From NCBI RefSeq assembly GCF_002895945.1, contig NZ_NPZB01000001.1:697501-761500 (forward strand): 64,000 nucleotides of DNA, in the 5' to 3' direction. Source of the stretch: Solilutibacter silvestris (GTDB taxonomy: Bacteria > Pseudomonadota > Gammaproteobacteria > Xanthomonadales > Xanthomonadaceae). The notes beneath the pieces were generated by a model, which was given only the letters and a program-made list of their open reading frames with translations, had not been told where the DNA came from and ran no database searches. A program made the translations under genes and the position numbers. This document shows positions 8,310 to 22,911 of the stretch, in pieces. How positions within the stretch are numbered: the first letter of the stretch is position 1; each line of letters opens with the position of its first letter.

Positions 8310-9491
8310 ATGCCCGAGGCTCCGCCGCTGCGCGATCGACTGCACGACACCGGCGACCGCGTGCGCGAGGCGGCCGGCGACGCGGCGTCGCGCAGCTGGA
8401 CCGACCTGCAACCGATCTTCGATTACCGACTCGTCCACGCCGGTGGTTTCGACATCACCGTCGGTGGCCTGGTCGGTGCGCTGCTGGCACTGCTGATCGG
8501 GCTCACCCTGTCGCGTTTCCTGCAACGCTGGCTCTACCGTTTCGGCGAGCAGCAACATGGCGTCAGCGAACGCGCCACCATCTATACGTTGTCGCGGGTC
8601 GTCCACTACGTCCTGCTGATCACCGCGTTTCTGGTCGCACTCAACATGCTCGGCATCCCGCTGGGCAAGTTCACCGTGTTCGCCGGCGCGTTGGGCGTCG
8701 GTCTCGGCTTCGGCCTGCAGGCGATCTTCAGCAACTTCATTTCCGGATTGATCCTGCTGTTCGACCGTTCGCTGAAAGTCGGCGATTTCGTCGAGCTCGA
8801 CAAGGATGTGCGCGGCACCGTGCGCGCAGTCAACATCCGCGCCACCCGCGTCACCACCAACGACAACATCGACGTGCTGGTGCCCAATTCGGAATTCATC
8901 AACAAGCGCGTGGTGAACTGGACGCACGGATCGGTGAATCGGCGCATCCGCGTGCCGTTCTCGGTGAGCTATGGCGTCGACAAGGAACTGGTGAAGAAGG
9001 CCGCACTGGAAGCCGCCGCCAACGTGCCGTTTACCCTCGCCAACGAAGGGCCGCAGGCGCCGCAGGTGTGGCTGGTCGATTTCGGCGAGAGCGCGGTCCA
9101 GTTCGTGCTGGCGGTGTGGCTGACCGAAGACGCCGCGCGCCGCAACGCCGCGATCCGCGCCGCCTACCTGTGGGAACTCGATAGCGCGCTGAAGAAGCAC
9201 GGCATCGAGCGCCCGTTCCCGCAGCGTGATCTCAACCTGCGCAGCCTGTTCGGCCTGCAAGGCACCGATGCCATCCGCGCGCTGCGCGGTGAAACCATCG
9301 CGCCAGTGGTCGATGGCGGCCCGGGCGACGACTTGCAGCCGGTCGAACGCGAAGCGCTGGCGCGCAACGATGCCCAGGCCGATGCCGAGCGCGGCATTCG
9401 CGAAGACCAGATGCGTGCCGTGCGCGAAAGCATGACGCGAACCACCCTCAGAAAACCAGGATCGAAGGAGAACCACGATGGCCGAGATTGA
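8310..9491 (+). CDS. MscS-type mechanosensitive ion channel
   Basis: 393 residues from the ATG at 8310, 13 bases after aceF. An amphipathic N-terminus precedes three membrane segments (about 50-72, 97-117 and the pore helix). The pore-lining region has the Gly/Ala pattern [20 protein letters not shown], followed by the beta domain [20 protein letters not shown] and [18 protein letters not shown], all signatures of MscS. The C-terminal about 60 residues are charged and rich in Arg/Asp/Glu. The family opens on membrane tension in the inner membrane and releases solutes during osmotic downshock. It overlaps the start of lpd by 14 bases, so lpd's ribosome site lies inside this gene. It could alternatively be tuned to a solute. 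Confidence 0.9.
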   Translation: MPEAPPLRDRLHDTGDRVREAAGDAASRSWTDLQPIFDYRLVHAGGFDITVGGLVGALLALLIGLTLSRFLQRWLYRFGEQQHGVSERATIYTLSRVVHYVLLITAFLVALNMLGIPLGKFTVFAGALGVGLGFGLQAIFSNFISGLILLFDRSLKVGDFVELDKDVRGTVRAVNIRATRVTTNDNIDVLVPNSEFINKRVVNWTHGSVNRRIRVPFSVSYGVDKELVKKAALEAAANVPFTLANEGPQAPQVWLVDFGESAVQFVLAVWLTEDAARRNAAIRAAYLWELDSALKKHGIERPFPQRDLNLRSLFGLQGTDAIRALRGETIAPVVDGGPGDDLQPVEREALARNDAQADAERGIREDQMRAVRESMTRTTLRKPGSKENHDGRD

Positions 9492-11244
9492 AGTGAAGGT
9501 GCCGGATATCGGTGGCCACGATGGCGTGCCGGTGATCGAATTGCTGGTGAAGCCCGGCGATACCGTGGCCAAGGACCAGGGGCTGGTCACGCTCGAATCC
9601 GACAAGGCGACGATGGAAGTGCCATCGTCTGTCGCCGGCGTGGTCAAGTCATTGAAGGTGAAATTGAACGATGCCGTCTCGACCGGCGATGTCATCGCCA
9701 TCATCGAATCGCAAGCGGCCGCACCTGCACCAGCCGCGGTTGCGACGCCGGCTCCCGCGGCCGCTGCGCCACCGTCCGCTCCCGCTCCCGCACCTGTCGC
9801 TGCGGCAGCTCCCGCACCCACCGCCAATCATTCCTTCGATTGCGACGTGGTGGTGATCGGCGCCGGTCCCGGTGGTTACACCGCCGCCTTCCGCGCTGCC
9901 GATCTCGGCCTGAAAACGATGCTGGTCGAACGCTACGTCACGCTCGGTGGCGTCTGTCTCAACGTCGGCTGCATTCCGTCGAAGGCGCTGCTGCACGCCG
10001 CCGAAGTGATCGATGAAGCCGCGCACGCCAACGCCTATGGCGTCACGTTCGGCGCACCGAAGATCGACCTCGACAAGTTGCGTGGCTACAAGGATTCGGT
10101 GGTCGGCCAGCTCACCAAGGGCCTCGCCGGCATGGCGAAACAGCGCAAGGTGCAGGTGATGCAGGGCACGGCGAAGTTCGCATCGCCCGACACGCTGTCC
10201 ATTGTCGATGCCGATGGCAAGACGCAGACGCTGTCGTTCGCACACGCCATCATCGCCGCCGGTTCGCAGGCGGTGAAGTTGCCGAGTTTCCCGTGGGACG
10301 ACAAGCGCGTGATGGATTCCACCGACGCGCTCGATCTCGCCGACGTGCCGAAAACATTGCTGGTGGTCGGTGGCGGCATCATCGGCCTGGAAATGGCGAC
10401 GGTGTATCGCGGTCTCGGCAGTGAAGTCACCGTTGTCGAATTCATGCCGCAACTGATTCCCGGCGCCGATCCCGATCTGGTCAAGCCGTTGGCAGCGCGC
10501 CTCAAGACGCAGGGCGTCAAGGTGCATCTGCAGACCAAGGTCACCGATGCCAAGGCCGGCAAGAAGGGCATCGAATGCAGCTTCGAAGGCGACAGCGTTC
10601 CCGAGACGAAGGTGTTCGATCGCGTGCTGGTCGCGGTGGGTCGCAGCGCCAATGGCGGCAAACTTGGCTGCGAGAAAGCCGGCGTCACCGTCGGCGAACG
10701 CGGATTGATTCCGGTCGATGCGCAGATGCGCACGAACGTGCCGAACATCTTCGCGATCGGCGATCTGGTCGGACAGCCGATGTTGGCGCACAAGGCCACG
10801 CATGAAGGCAAGCTCGCGGCGGAAGTGATCGCCGGCGAGAAAAAGGAATGGGTGGCGCGGGTGATCCCGAGCGTCGCCTACACCGATCCGGAAATCGCCT
10901 GGGTAGGCGTCAGCGAAACCGAGGCCAAGGCCAAGGGCTTGAAGATCGGCGTCGGCAAGTTCCCGTGGGCGGCTTCCGGTCGCGCGATCGGTCTCGGTCG
11001 CACCGAAGGCTTCACCAAACTCATTTTCGATGAAGCGACGCACCGCGTGATCGGCGGCGGGATTGTCGGCGTGCACGCCGGCGAACTGATCAGCGAAGTC
11101 GCGCTGGCGATCGAGATGGGCTGCGAGGTCGAGGACATCGGCCACACCATCCATCCGCATCCCACGCTGGGCGAATCGGTGGGCATGGCCGCCGAGGTCT
11201 ATGACGGCACCATCACCGATCTCTACATTCCGAAGAAGAAGTAG
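9478..11244 (+). CDS. lpdA: Dihydrolipoyl dehydrogenase (E3) with N-terminal lipoyl domain
   Basis: 588 residues, about 110 longer than ordinary E3 because of an N-terminal lipoyl domain (about 1-80, ESDKATM with Lys43) and an Ala/Pro linker (about 81-118). The flavoenzyme part starts [16 protein letters not shown] (FAD-binding) and has the redox pair [13 protein letters not shown] (Cys160/Cys165), an NAD-binding [19 protein letters not shown] and the C-terminal active-site [12 protein letters not shown]. It reoxidises dihydrolipoamide with NAD. Lipoyl-E3 fusions are known from Neisseria and xanthomonads. The GAAGGAGAACCACG leader overlaps the end of the MscS gene, suggesting coupled translation. 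Confidence 0.95.
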   Translation: MAEIEVKVPDIGGHDGVPVIELLVKPGDTVAKDQGLVTLESDKATMEVPSSVAGVVKSLKVKLNDAVSTGDVIAIIESQAAAPAPAAVATPAPAAAAPPSAPAPAPVAAAAPAPTANHSFDCDVVVIGAGPGGYTAAFRAADLGLKTMLVERYVTLGGVCLNVGCIPSKALLHAAEVIDEAAHANAYGVTFGAPKIDLDKLRGYKDSVVGQLTKGLAGMAKQRKVQVMQGTAKFASPDTLSIVDADGKTQTLSFAHAIIAAGSQAVKLPSFPWDDKRVMDSTDALDLADVPKTLLVVGGGIIGLEMATVYRGLGSEVTVVEFMPQLIPGADPDLVKPLAARLKTQGVKVHLQTKVTDAKAGKKGIECSFEGDSVPETKVFDRVLVAVGRSANGGKLGCEKAGVTVGERGLIPVDAQMRTNVPNIFAIGDLVGQPMLAHKATHEGKLAAEVIAGEKKEWVARVIPSVAYTDPEIAWVGVSETEAKAKGLKIGVGKFPWAASGRAIGLGRTEGFTKLIFDEATHRVIGGGIVGVHAGELISEVALAIEMGCEVEDIGHTIHPHPTLGESVGMAAEVYDGTITDLYIPKKK

Positions 11245-11247
11245 TCG

Positions 11248-11940
11248 ATGCGGACGCTTGGCCTGATCGGCGGCATGAGTTGGGAATCGACCGTGCCGTA
11301 CTACCGCATCATCAACGAGCAGGTGCGCGACCGGCTGGGTGGTCTGCATTCGGCGAAGCTGGTGCTGCACAGCATCGATTTCGCCGAGCTCGAAATCCTG
11401 CAGCGCAATGGCGAGTGGGACAGGGCTGGCACGATGCTGGCCGACGCCGCGCGCGGCTTGCGCGCGGCCGGTGCCGAAGCGATCGTGGTGTGCGCGAACA
11501 CCATGCACCTTGTCGCCCCGGCGATCGAAACCGCGACCGGGTTGCCCCTGTTGCACATCGCCGATGCGACCGCGCAGCGTATCCACGCGGCGGGGCTGCA
11601 GCGCGTGGCCCTGCTCGGCACCCGCTACACCATGGAGCAGCCGTTCCTGCGCGAGCGCATCGAGGCGGCCGGCATCGCGGTGATGGTGCCGGATGCACCA
11701 GCGCGCGATACCGTCCATCGCATCATTTACGAGGAACTATGCGTAGGCCGCATCCTTGATGCCTCGCGCGATGCCTACCGCACGATCATCGCCGGACTGG
11801 TCGCCGACGGCGCGCAGGGTGTCATCCTCGCTTGTACCGAGATCGGACTGCTGATCGACGGTCGCGATGCCAGCGTGCCGTTGTTCGATACCGCACGCAT
11901 CCATGCCGAAGCCGCCGCAGACTGGGCGCTGGCTGGCTGA
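11248..11940 (+). CDS. Aspartate/glutamate racemase family protein
   Basis: 230 residues, 3 bases after lpd, so probably in the same transcript. It starts MRTLGLIGGMSWESTVPYYR, the usual opening of the YgeA/RacX branch of cofactor-independent Asp/Glu racemases. Both catalytic Cys motifs are present: VVCANTMHL in the first half and ILACTEIGLL in the second. The family racemises amino acids by two-Cys proton transfer in the cytoplasm; E. coli YgeA prefers homoserine and other amino acids rather than Asp. The substrate cannot be read from sequence. Its link to the PDH genes may be only positional. Confidence 0.88.
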   Translation: MRTLGLIGGMSWESTVPYYRIINEQVRDRLGGLHSAKLVLHSIDFAELEILQRNGEWDRAGTMLADAARGLRAAGAEAIVVCANTMHLVAPAIETATGLPLLHIADATAQRIHAAGLQRVALLGTRYTMEQPFLRERIEAAGIAVMVPDAPARDTVHRIIYEELCVGRILDASRDAYRTIIAGLVADGAQGVILACTEIGLLIDGRDASVPLFDTARIHAEAAADWALAG

Positions 11941-12027
11941 AGTGGTAGATAGGTAGGTGGCACGCCGCTTGTCCGCGTACGGCGTGTTGGTAATGATGCG
12001 GGGATCGTTTTCCATTCGGGGTTTTGC

Positions 12028-13302
12028 ATGCGCATTCTGTCGTTGCTTGGGTTGATGCTGGGATTGGCGGTGGTCGCACCCGTTCGCGCCGACACCGTGG
12101 TCGTCAGCGCCGCGAAAATGATCGATGTCGTCGCCGGGCGCGTGGTGGATCGCCCGCAAGTCGTCGTCACCGATGGCCGCATCACTGCGGTCGGTCATCA
12201 GGGCGATGCCATTCCCACCGGCGCGCGCCGCATCGACCTTGGTTCGCGCACGCTGTTGCCGGGCCTGATCGACATGCACGTCCACCTGACCCTGGACCCG
12301 ACCATCAGCGGTTATCGCGGCCTGGAATTCACCGACAACTTCTGGACCGTGGTGGGTGTCGCCAGTGCCAGGAAAACCGTCGAGGCCGGCTTCACCACCG
12401 TGCGCAATGTCGGTTCCAGCAATTACGACGACGTCGCGTTGAAGCAGGCGATCGAACATGGCTACGTGCCGGGGCCGCGCATCGTTCCCGCGACCTATGC
12501 GATCGGCGCGACTGGTGGTCATTGCGACACCACCGAATTCCCGCCATCGATGCAGATGCCGAATCCCGCCGTGGCCGATGGGCCGGAAGCGATCCGCGCC
12601 ACCGTGCGCAAGCTGCGCAAGTACGGCGCCGAGGTCATCAAGTTCTGCGCCACCGGTGGAGTGCTCTCCAAGACCGATTCCGTCGGCGGCCAGCAATACT
12701 CGCTGGAGGAGATGAAGGCATTGGTCGATGAGGCGCACCAGCTCGGCCTGCGCGTGGCGGTGCATGCGCATGGCACCGCCGGCATCAACGACGCCATCCG
12801 CGCCGGCGCCGACACCATCGAGCACTGCAGCCTGGCCGATGCCGAATCGTTCAAGCTCGCCAAGCAGCACGGTACCTGGTTCTCGATGGACGTCTACAAC
12901 GACGATTACATCCTCGCCGAAGGCGCGAAGAACGGCGTGTTCGCCGAATCGCTGGAGAAGGAGCGCGCGATCGGCCGCAAGCAGCGCGAGACCTTCAAGG
13001 CCGCGCATGCCGCCGGAGTGAAGATGGTGTTCGGCAGCGATGGCGGCGTCTACCCGAACGGCGACAACGGCAAGCAGTTCGCGACCATGGTGCAGTGGGG
13101 GATGACGCCGATGGAGGCGATCCAGGCCGCGACCGTCAATGCCGGCGAGGCGCTGGGTCGTTCCAAGGATGTCGGGGCGATCGCCGTCGGTCGCTATGGC
13201 GACATGATCGCCGTCGACGGCGATCCGCTGAATGATGTCGGCCAGTTCACCCACGTTCCCTTCGTGATGAAGGGCGGCGAAGTGGTCAAGTCCGTGCAGT
13301 AA
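12028..13302 (+). CDS. Exported amidohydrolase (imidazolonepropionase-like / Xaa-Pro dipeptidase group)
   Basis: 424 residues with a signal peptide (MRILSLLGLMLGLAVVAPVRA). The metal-binding HxH motif is GLIDMHVHLTLDP. AEVIKFCATGG carries a Lys at the position often carboxylated in this group, followed by VAVHAHGTAG, TIEHCS and a late Asp in GSDGGVYPNG. These are the ligands of a binuclear amidohydrolase. Exported members with this pattern hydrolyse peptides with C-terminal Pro or Arg/Lys, by analogy to characterised enzymes; the substrate is unknown here. It stands alone, 87 bases after the racemase, and ends before a strong terminator. Confidence 0.88.
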   Translation: MRILSLLGLMLGLAVVAPVRADTVVVSAAKMIDVVAGRVVDRPQVVVTDGRITAVGHQGDAIPTGARRIDLGSRTLLPGLIDMHVHLTLDPTISGYRGLEFTDNFWTVVGVASARKTVEAGFTTVRNVGSSNYDDVALKQAIEHGYVPGPRIVPATYAIGATGGHCDTTEFPPSMQMPNPAVADGPEAIRATVRKLRKYGAEVIKFCATGGVLSKTDSVGGQQYSLEEMKALVDEAHQLGLRVAVHAHGTAGINDAIRAGADTIEHCSLADAESFKLAKQHGTWFSMDVYNDDYILAEGAKNGVFAESLEKERAIGRKQRETFKAAHAAGVKMVFGSDGGVYPNGDNGKQFATMVQWGMTPMEAIQAATVNAGEALGRSKDVGAIAVGRYGDMIAVDGDPLNDVGQFTHVPFVMKGGEVVKSVQ

Positions 13303-13326
13303 GAGCGTCGTCATCCCCACCAAAGC

Positions 13327-13350
13327 AAACGGCCCCTCGCGGGGCCGTTT
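13327..13350. terminator. Bidirectional rho-independent terminator
   Basis: AAACGGCCCC and GGGGCCGTTT pair perfectly over 10 bases with a TCGC loop, followed on the plus strand by TTTGTTGTTG and on the minus strand by TTTGCTTTGG. It lies between convergent genes (amidohydrolase and the small secreted protein) and probably serves both. Confidence 0.85.
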
Positions 13351-13374
13351 GTTGTTGCGCAAGCGTGTCGCGAA

Positions 13375-13659
13375 TTACTTCTTGTCGCACTTGGTGAACT
13401 TGCCCTTGGCATCGCGGCAACGCTCGGCCTTGGGCTTGGCGACGGCACACTTTTCGAACTTGCCCTTGGCATCGCGGCAGTGGACGGCGTCAGCCTTCTT
13501 GGCCGGCGCAGCGGTGGTAGCCGGGGCAGCAGCCTTCATCGGGGCAGCGGCCGGAGCGGACTTGGCAGGAGCGGTCGCCGGAGCGGTCGTCTGTGCGAAG
13601 GAAGCGGTGCTGGCCAGGGCGAGGGCGGCGGCCAGGGAAAGAGCAGAGAGCAGGCGCAT
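13375..13659 (-). CDS. Small secreted protein with duplicated CRDAKGKF-x-KC motif
   Basis: 94 residues from the ATG at 13659, chosen for its AGAGG ribosome site and signal peptide (MRLLSALSLAAALALASTASFA). The middle (about 23-58) is a low-complexity Ala/Pro/Thr/Lys stretch. The C-terminus holds two copies of an 11-residue motif, HCRDAKGKFEKC and RCRDAKGKFTKC, linked by AVAKPKAE. Each copy has a Cys pair that may bind metal or form a disulphide. The DNA under the two copies repeats almost exactly, so the motif was probably duplicated recently. I do not know a function; similar short secreted proteins occur in xanthomonads. The plus-strand atp promoter lies upstream of it, back to back. Confidence 0.75.
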   Translation of the reverse strand: MRLLSALSLAAALALASTASFAQTTAPATAPAKSAPAAAPMKAAAPATTAAPAKKADAVHCRDAKGKFEKCAVAKPKAERCRDAKGKFTKCDKK

Positions 13660-13791
13660 GGGAAAACCTCTGGTGGGTGGAAGTGGTAGGCCCAGTCTAG
13701 GCGAGACGGGGCTCGCCGCAATACGTCCGCAGGATGACGGTTTGTTCATCCGCTGCGCGGCGCCCTTGCCCGGAGGTGAATGGGGGTTCGG

Positions 13792-13821
13792 TTGAAACGG
13801 ATTCTTCACGCCTGCTATACT
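13792..13821 (+). promoter_or_regulatory. Sigma-70 promoter of the atp operon, extended -10
   Basis: TTGAAA (13792-13797) and TATACT (13816-13821) are separated by 18 bases, and TG at 13813-13814 gives an extended -10 (TGCTATACT). Transcription should start near 13828. This leaves about 55 bases before the atpI GTG at 13883 and only about 13 before the alternative GTG at 13841, which favours the later start. Confidence 0.75.
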
Positions 13822-13869
13822 TTTTGGGCTAAACAGGCCGGTGCGTATTGCCGGTCGGTCGTTCCCTGA

Positions 13870-15445
<1,576 letters not shown>

Positions 15446-15538
15446 TTCCGGACACGCGGACGCGATGAGCGTTCGCGCACCGGCAATACGTGCCGCGGCA
15501 ACCGCTGCGGCATGCACCGACGACACGCAGGGCAAGAC

Positions 15539-16012
15539 ATGAATCCGTCACTGATGACATTCCTGGGCCAGATGATCTCGTTCGCGATCCTCGTCTGGTT
15601 CGCCGTCAAGTTCATTTGGCCGCCGTTGACCAAGGCCATCGAAGACCGCCAGCAGAAGATCGCGGAAGGCCTGGCTGCGGCCGACAACGCGCAGAAGAAC
15701 CTCGCCGACGCCCAGGACAAGGTCAACGAAGAACTCAAGGCCGCACGCGTCAAGGCCAACGAGATCATCGACCAGGCGCACCAGCGCGCCAACCAGATCG
15801 TCGAGGCCTCCAAGGCCGAAGCGATCGAGGAAGGCAATCGCCAGAAGGCGCTGATCGAAGCCGACATCGCCGCCTCCGCCAACCGCGCCCGCGAGGATCT
15901 GCGCAAGCAGGTGTCGTCGCTGGCGGTGAGTGGTGCCGAGAAGCTGCTCCGTCGCGAGATCGATCCGGCCGCCCACAAGGCGTTGCTGGACGAACTGGCC
16001 GCCGAGATCTGA
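15539..16012 (+). CDS. atpF: ATP synthase subunit b
   Basis: 157 residues from the ATG at 15539 ([20 protein letters not shown]); a TTG/ATG 27 bases earlier lacks a ribosome site and is not used. One N-terminal membrane helix is followed by a long charged coiled coil of Ala, Glu, Lys and Gln that forms the peripheral stalk. Length is as expected (E. coli 156). A 93-base gap separates it from atpE, allowing differential expression of c and b. Confidence 0.95.
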   Translation: MNPSLMTFLGQMISFAILVWFAVKFIWPPLTKAIEDRQQKIAEGLAAADNAQKNLADAQDKVNEELKAARVKANEIIDQAHQRANQIVEASKAEAIEEGNRQKALIEADIAASANRAREDLRKQVSSLAVSGAEKLLRREIDPAAHKALLDELAAEI

Positions 16013-16019
16013 GGCGGCC

Positions 16020-16547
16020 ATGAGCAAGTCGATGACGCTCGCAAGGCCCTATGCCCGCGCCGCCTATATCGCGGCACGCGACGATGGCCAGACCGCGCAG
16101 TGGTCGCAGGCGCTGGCGTTCGCCGCACATGTTGCCGGCGATCCGCAGGCCGCCACGCTGCTGGGCGATCCGCGCCTGACCCGCGAGGACGCCGCCCGCC
16201 TGGTCGCGCCTGAAGGCGCGAGCGAGGCGATGCGCAACTTCTTCGCGTTGCTGACTGCCAATGGCCGCCTTGCCGTGCTGCCGGAAATTTCCGGCCTGTT
16301 CGAGCAGGCGCGCGCCGAGTCGGAACACATCGTGCGCGCCACGATCACTTCCGCATCGGCGATGACCGCCGGCGAGCTCGAGTCGATCAAGGCTGCGCTC
16401 AAGCGCCGCTTCGGTCGCGAGGTCGAGGTGGAAACCGCGGTCGACGCGTCGCTGATCGGTGGCGCGGTGATCGATGCCGGCGAAGTGGTGATCGACGGTT
16501 CGTTGCGCGGCAAGTTGCAGCGGCTGCAGAACGCGCTGGCCGGCTGA
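16020..16547 (+). CDS. atpH: ATP synthase subunit delta
   Basis: 175 residues from the ATG at 16020, 7 bases after atpF. The N-terminal helical domain begins LARPYARAAYIAARDDGQ, the standard OSCP/delta signature, and the C-terminal part contains TAVDASLIGGAVIDAGEVVI, matching the conserved DxSxxGG region. It connects the peripheral stalk to the F1 head. Confidence 0.95.
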   Translation: MSKSMTLARPYARAAYIAARDDGQTAQWSQALAFAAHVAGDPQAATLLGDPRLTREDAARLVAPEGASEAMRNFFALLTANGRLAVLPEISGLFEQARAESEHIVRATITSASAMTAGELESIKAALKRRFGREVEVETAVDASLIGGAVIDAGEVVIDGSLRGKLQRLQNALAG

Positions 16548-16598
16548 TTCAAGCATTCAAATCAAACGCTGGCGATAGCCGGCACACAGGAATAGACG

Positions 16599-18149
<1,551 letters not shown>

Positions 18150-18159
18150 GGAAACGACC

Positions 18160-20485
<2,326 letters not shown>

Positions 20486-20494
20486 GGAATCGAC

Positions 20495-20917
20495 ATGGCG
20501 ACCATTCGTTGCGACATCGTCAGTGCCGAAGCCGAGATCTACAGCGGTGAGGCGACCCTCGTCGTCGCCACCGGCGAAGTCGGGGAGCTCGGCATCGCGC
20601 CGCGCCACGCGCCGCTGATCACGCGCCTGAAGCCGGGCAAGGTGGTGGTGACCACGGCGTCGGGCGAACACCTCGATTTCGCCATCAGTGGTGGCATCCT
20701 CGAGGTGCAACCGACCGTCGTCACCGTGCTGGCCGATACCGCGATCCGCGCCCAGGACATCGACGAGGCCAAGGTGCGCGCGGCGAAGGAAGAAGCCGAG
20801 CGCATCCTCGCCAACCGTGGCGAAGCGATGGAAGTCGCCGAGGCACAGAAGCGCCTGGCCGAAGTCATGGCGCAGCTCCAGGCGATCGAGCGTTTGCGCA
20901 AGAACCTCAAGCACTGA
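20495..20917 (+). CDS. atpC: ATP synthase subunit epsilon
   Basis: 140 residues, 9 bases after atpD. An N-terminal beta sandwich ([39 protein letters not shown]) is followed by a C-terminal helical hairpin ([20 protein letters not shown]) that can inhibit ATP hydrolysis by inserting into F1. It is the last gene of the operon, followed by a terminator at 20941. Confidence 0.96.
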   Translation: MATIRCDIVSAEAEIYSGEATLVVATGEVGELGIAPRHAPLITRLKPGKVVVTTASGEHLDFAISGGILEVQPTVVTVLADTAIRAQDIDEAKVRAAKEEAERILANRGEAMEVAEAQKRLAEVMAQLQAIERLRKNLKH

Positions 20918-20940
20918 CGGAACATCGTCGTGCTTGATGG

Positions 20941-20972
20941 AAACGCCGGCCTCGCGCCGGCGTTTTCGTTTT
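20941..20972 (+). terminator. Rho-independent terminator of the atp operon
   Basis: AAACGCCGGC (20941-20950) pairs with GCCGGCGTTT (20956-20965) around a CTCGC loop, followed by TCGTTTT. It begins 24 bases after the atpC stop and lies between convergent genes; the minus-strand tail is poor in T, so it works mainly for atp. Confidence 0.85.
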
Positions 20973-20977
20973 GGGGA

Positions 20978-21400
20978 TCACTCGATATCGGAAGCGATGC
21001 CGATCGGACGGGGATGCCTGCGGTTGTAAACCCAATGCCGCGACACGAAGAAGCCGATCGTGCCGAACACGAAATCGATCGCGGGTTTCCACGCCCACGC
21101 CACATGCAGGCCGTACTGGTGTCCGACGAAGCCGACCGCCCAGGTATCGCCGAGGGTGGTCAAGACCCAGGACAGGATGAAGCGGGTCATCGCCGCATGG
21201 CTGAGCCCGCGCTGGTGGTCGGCGAACGTCCACAGGCCGTTGAGCCAGTAGCCGAGCAAGGCGCCACTGAGCTGGCCGCAGATATTGGCCAGCTCGAGCG
21301 GCATCAGCCAGCTGCTGAGCGCGACGGTGACCAGGTAATCGACCACCCATTGGACCGCTCCGATCGCGGTATAGGCGCCCACATGGCGTTTGAAGCTCAT
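20978..21400 (-). CDS. GtrA-family membrane protein
   Basis: 140 residues from the ATG at 21400 ([20 protein letters not shown]); the longer reading to 21490 adds a basic, non-hydrophobic leader and is rejected. Four transmembrane segments follow the GtrA pattern, with [21 protein letters not shown], the TFADHQRG loop and [13 protein letters not shown] at the end. GtrA proteins are proposed to flip polyprenyl-phosphate-linked sugars across the inner membrane for cell-envelope glycosylation. No glycosyltransferase partner lies beside it, so its substrate is unknown. It is convergent with atpC and its start lies 122 bases from the divergent glmU start. Confidence 0.85.
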   Translation of the reverse strand: MSFKRHVGAYTAIGAVQWVVDYLVTVALSSWLMPLELANICGQLSGALLGYWLNGLWTFADHQRGLSHAAMTRFILSWVLTTLGDTWAVGFVGHQYGLHVAWAWKPAIDFVFGTIGFFVSRHWVYNRRHPRPIGIASDIE

Positions 21401-21522
21401 CGCTGCGGGCGTCCGGGCGGGGATGGATGAGTCTGCATGGCGCCATTTTGCCGCATCGGGCAAACAGCGGTACGGCCACGGTCGATACAATGCCTGCCAG
21501 ATCCGATTCCAGGAACCGTGGC

Positions 21523-22911
21523 ATGCCCGACGCCCCCTTGCATGTGGTCATCCTCGCCGCCGGCGAAGGCAAGCGGATGAAGTCCGACACGCCCAAGGTG
21601 CTGCAGAAGGTTGCGGGCCGGCCGATGCTGGCACATGTGGCCGACACCGCGCGCGCGCTGCATCCCGCCGGCATCCACGTGGTCTACGGCCACGGCGGCG
21701 ACAAGGTGCGCGCGGCATTCGCCGACCAGCCCGACCTGCAATGGGCGGAACAGGCGCAGCAGCTCGGCACCGGCCACGCGGTGATGCAGGCGATGCCGCA
21801 GGTGCCCGACGGTGCGCGCGTGCTGGTGCTGTACGGCGATGCGCCATTGTTCCGCGTCGAGACATTGCAGCATCTGCTGGCCGAACGCGGGCGGCTGGCG
21901 GGACTGGTCGCCGATCTCGAGGATCCCACCGGCTACGGTCGCATCATCCGCGATGCCGAAGGCCGCATCGGTGCGATCGTCGAGGAAAAGGACGCGACGC
22001 CCGAGCAGAGACGCATCCGCACCGTGAACGTCGGCGTGATCACCGCTGATGCCAGTGCGTTGCGCGGCTGGCTGGGACAGTTGTCCAACAGCAATGCGCA
22101 GAACGAGTATTACCTGACCGATGTGTTTGCCAAGGCCGCGGCCGATTTCAGCGCGGCGGAAATGGTGCATGTCGCCGATCCCGCGGAAACCGAAGGTGCC
22201 AACGATCCGTGGCAGCTGGCGCAGCTCGAGCGTGTGTACCAGCGTCGCGCTGTGCGCGCGCTATGCGTAGCAGGCATGCGTTTCGCCGACGTGGCGCGGG
22301 TGGACGTGCGCGGCACGGTGGAATGCGGACGCGATGTCGAGATCGATGTCGACGTGGTGTTCGAAGGCAAGGTACGTCTCGGTGATCGCGTGAAGATCGG
22401 GCCGTTCGTGCGATTGAAGGATGTCGATCTCGCCGCCGGCAGCGAAGTCCGTGCGCATTGCGATCTCGAGGGCGTGACGAGCGAGGGTGTGGTGCAGATC
22501 GGGCCGTTCGCGCGCCTGCGTCCCGGCACGGTGCTGGCCGATGGCGTGCATATCGGCAATTTCGTCGAGACCAAGAAAGTCACGATGGGCGTCGGCAGCA
22601 AGGCCAATCACCTGACCTATCTCGGTGATGCGGAGATCGGCGCGGGCGTGAACATCGGCGCCGGCACGATCACTTGCAACTACGACGGCGTGAACAAGTC
22701 CGTCACCACGATCGCTGACGGCGCGTTCATCGGTTCCAACAGTTCGCTGGTGGCGCCGGTCACCATCGGCAAGAACGCAACCATCGGTGCGGGCTCGGTG
22801 ATCACCACCGATGCGCCGGATGGCGAACTCACGGTCGCGCGCGGACGCCAGAGCACCCTGCACGGCTGGAAGCGACCGGTGAAGAAGCCGCCGATCAATC
22901 CGGCAGGCTGA
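21523..22911 (+). CDS. glmU: Bifunctional UDP-N-acetylglucosamine pyrophosphorylase / glucosamine-1-phosphate acetyltransferase
   Basis: 462 residues from the ATG at 21523, with AGGAACC upstream; an in-frame ATG at 21490 is possible. The N-terminal uridyltransferase domain has [18 protein letters not shown] and VLYGDAPLF. The C-terminal domain is a left-handed beta helix of hexapeptide repeats ending with [20 protein letters not shown]. Active-site residues of both domains are present ([20 protein letters not shown]). The enzyme makes UDP-GlcNAc in the cytoplasm for peptidoglycan and LPS. Its position behind the atp operon is common in this group. Its last 17 bases overlap the convergent kinase gene. 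Confidence 0.97.
   Translation: MPDAPLHVVILAAGEGKRMKSDTPKVLQKVAGRPMLAHVADTARALHPAGIHVVYGHGGDKVRAAFADQPDLQWAEQAQQLGTGHAVMQAMPQVPDGARVLVLYGDAPLFRVETLQHLLAERGRLAGLVADLEDPTGYGRIIRDAEGRIGAIVEEKDATPEQRRIRTVNVGVITADASALRGWLGQLSNSNAQNEYYLTDVFAKAAADFSAAEMVHVADPAETEGANDPWQLAQLERVYQRRAVRALCVAGMRFADVARVDVRGTVECGRDVEIDVDVVFEGKVRLGDRVKIGPFVRLKDVDLAAGSEVRAHCDLEGVTSEGVVQIGPFARLRPGTVLADGVHIGNFVETKKVTMGVGSKANHLTYLGDAEIGAGVNIGAGTITCNYDGVNKSVTTIADGAFIGSNSSLVAPVTIGKNATIGAGSVITTDAPDGELTVARGRQSTLHGWKRPVKKPPINPAG

Noticed and set aside
9649-11718. A 689-codon minus-strand frame opposite lpdA and the racemase
   Set aside because: It covers two recognised genes on the other strand and has no recognisable domain.
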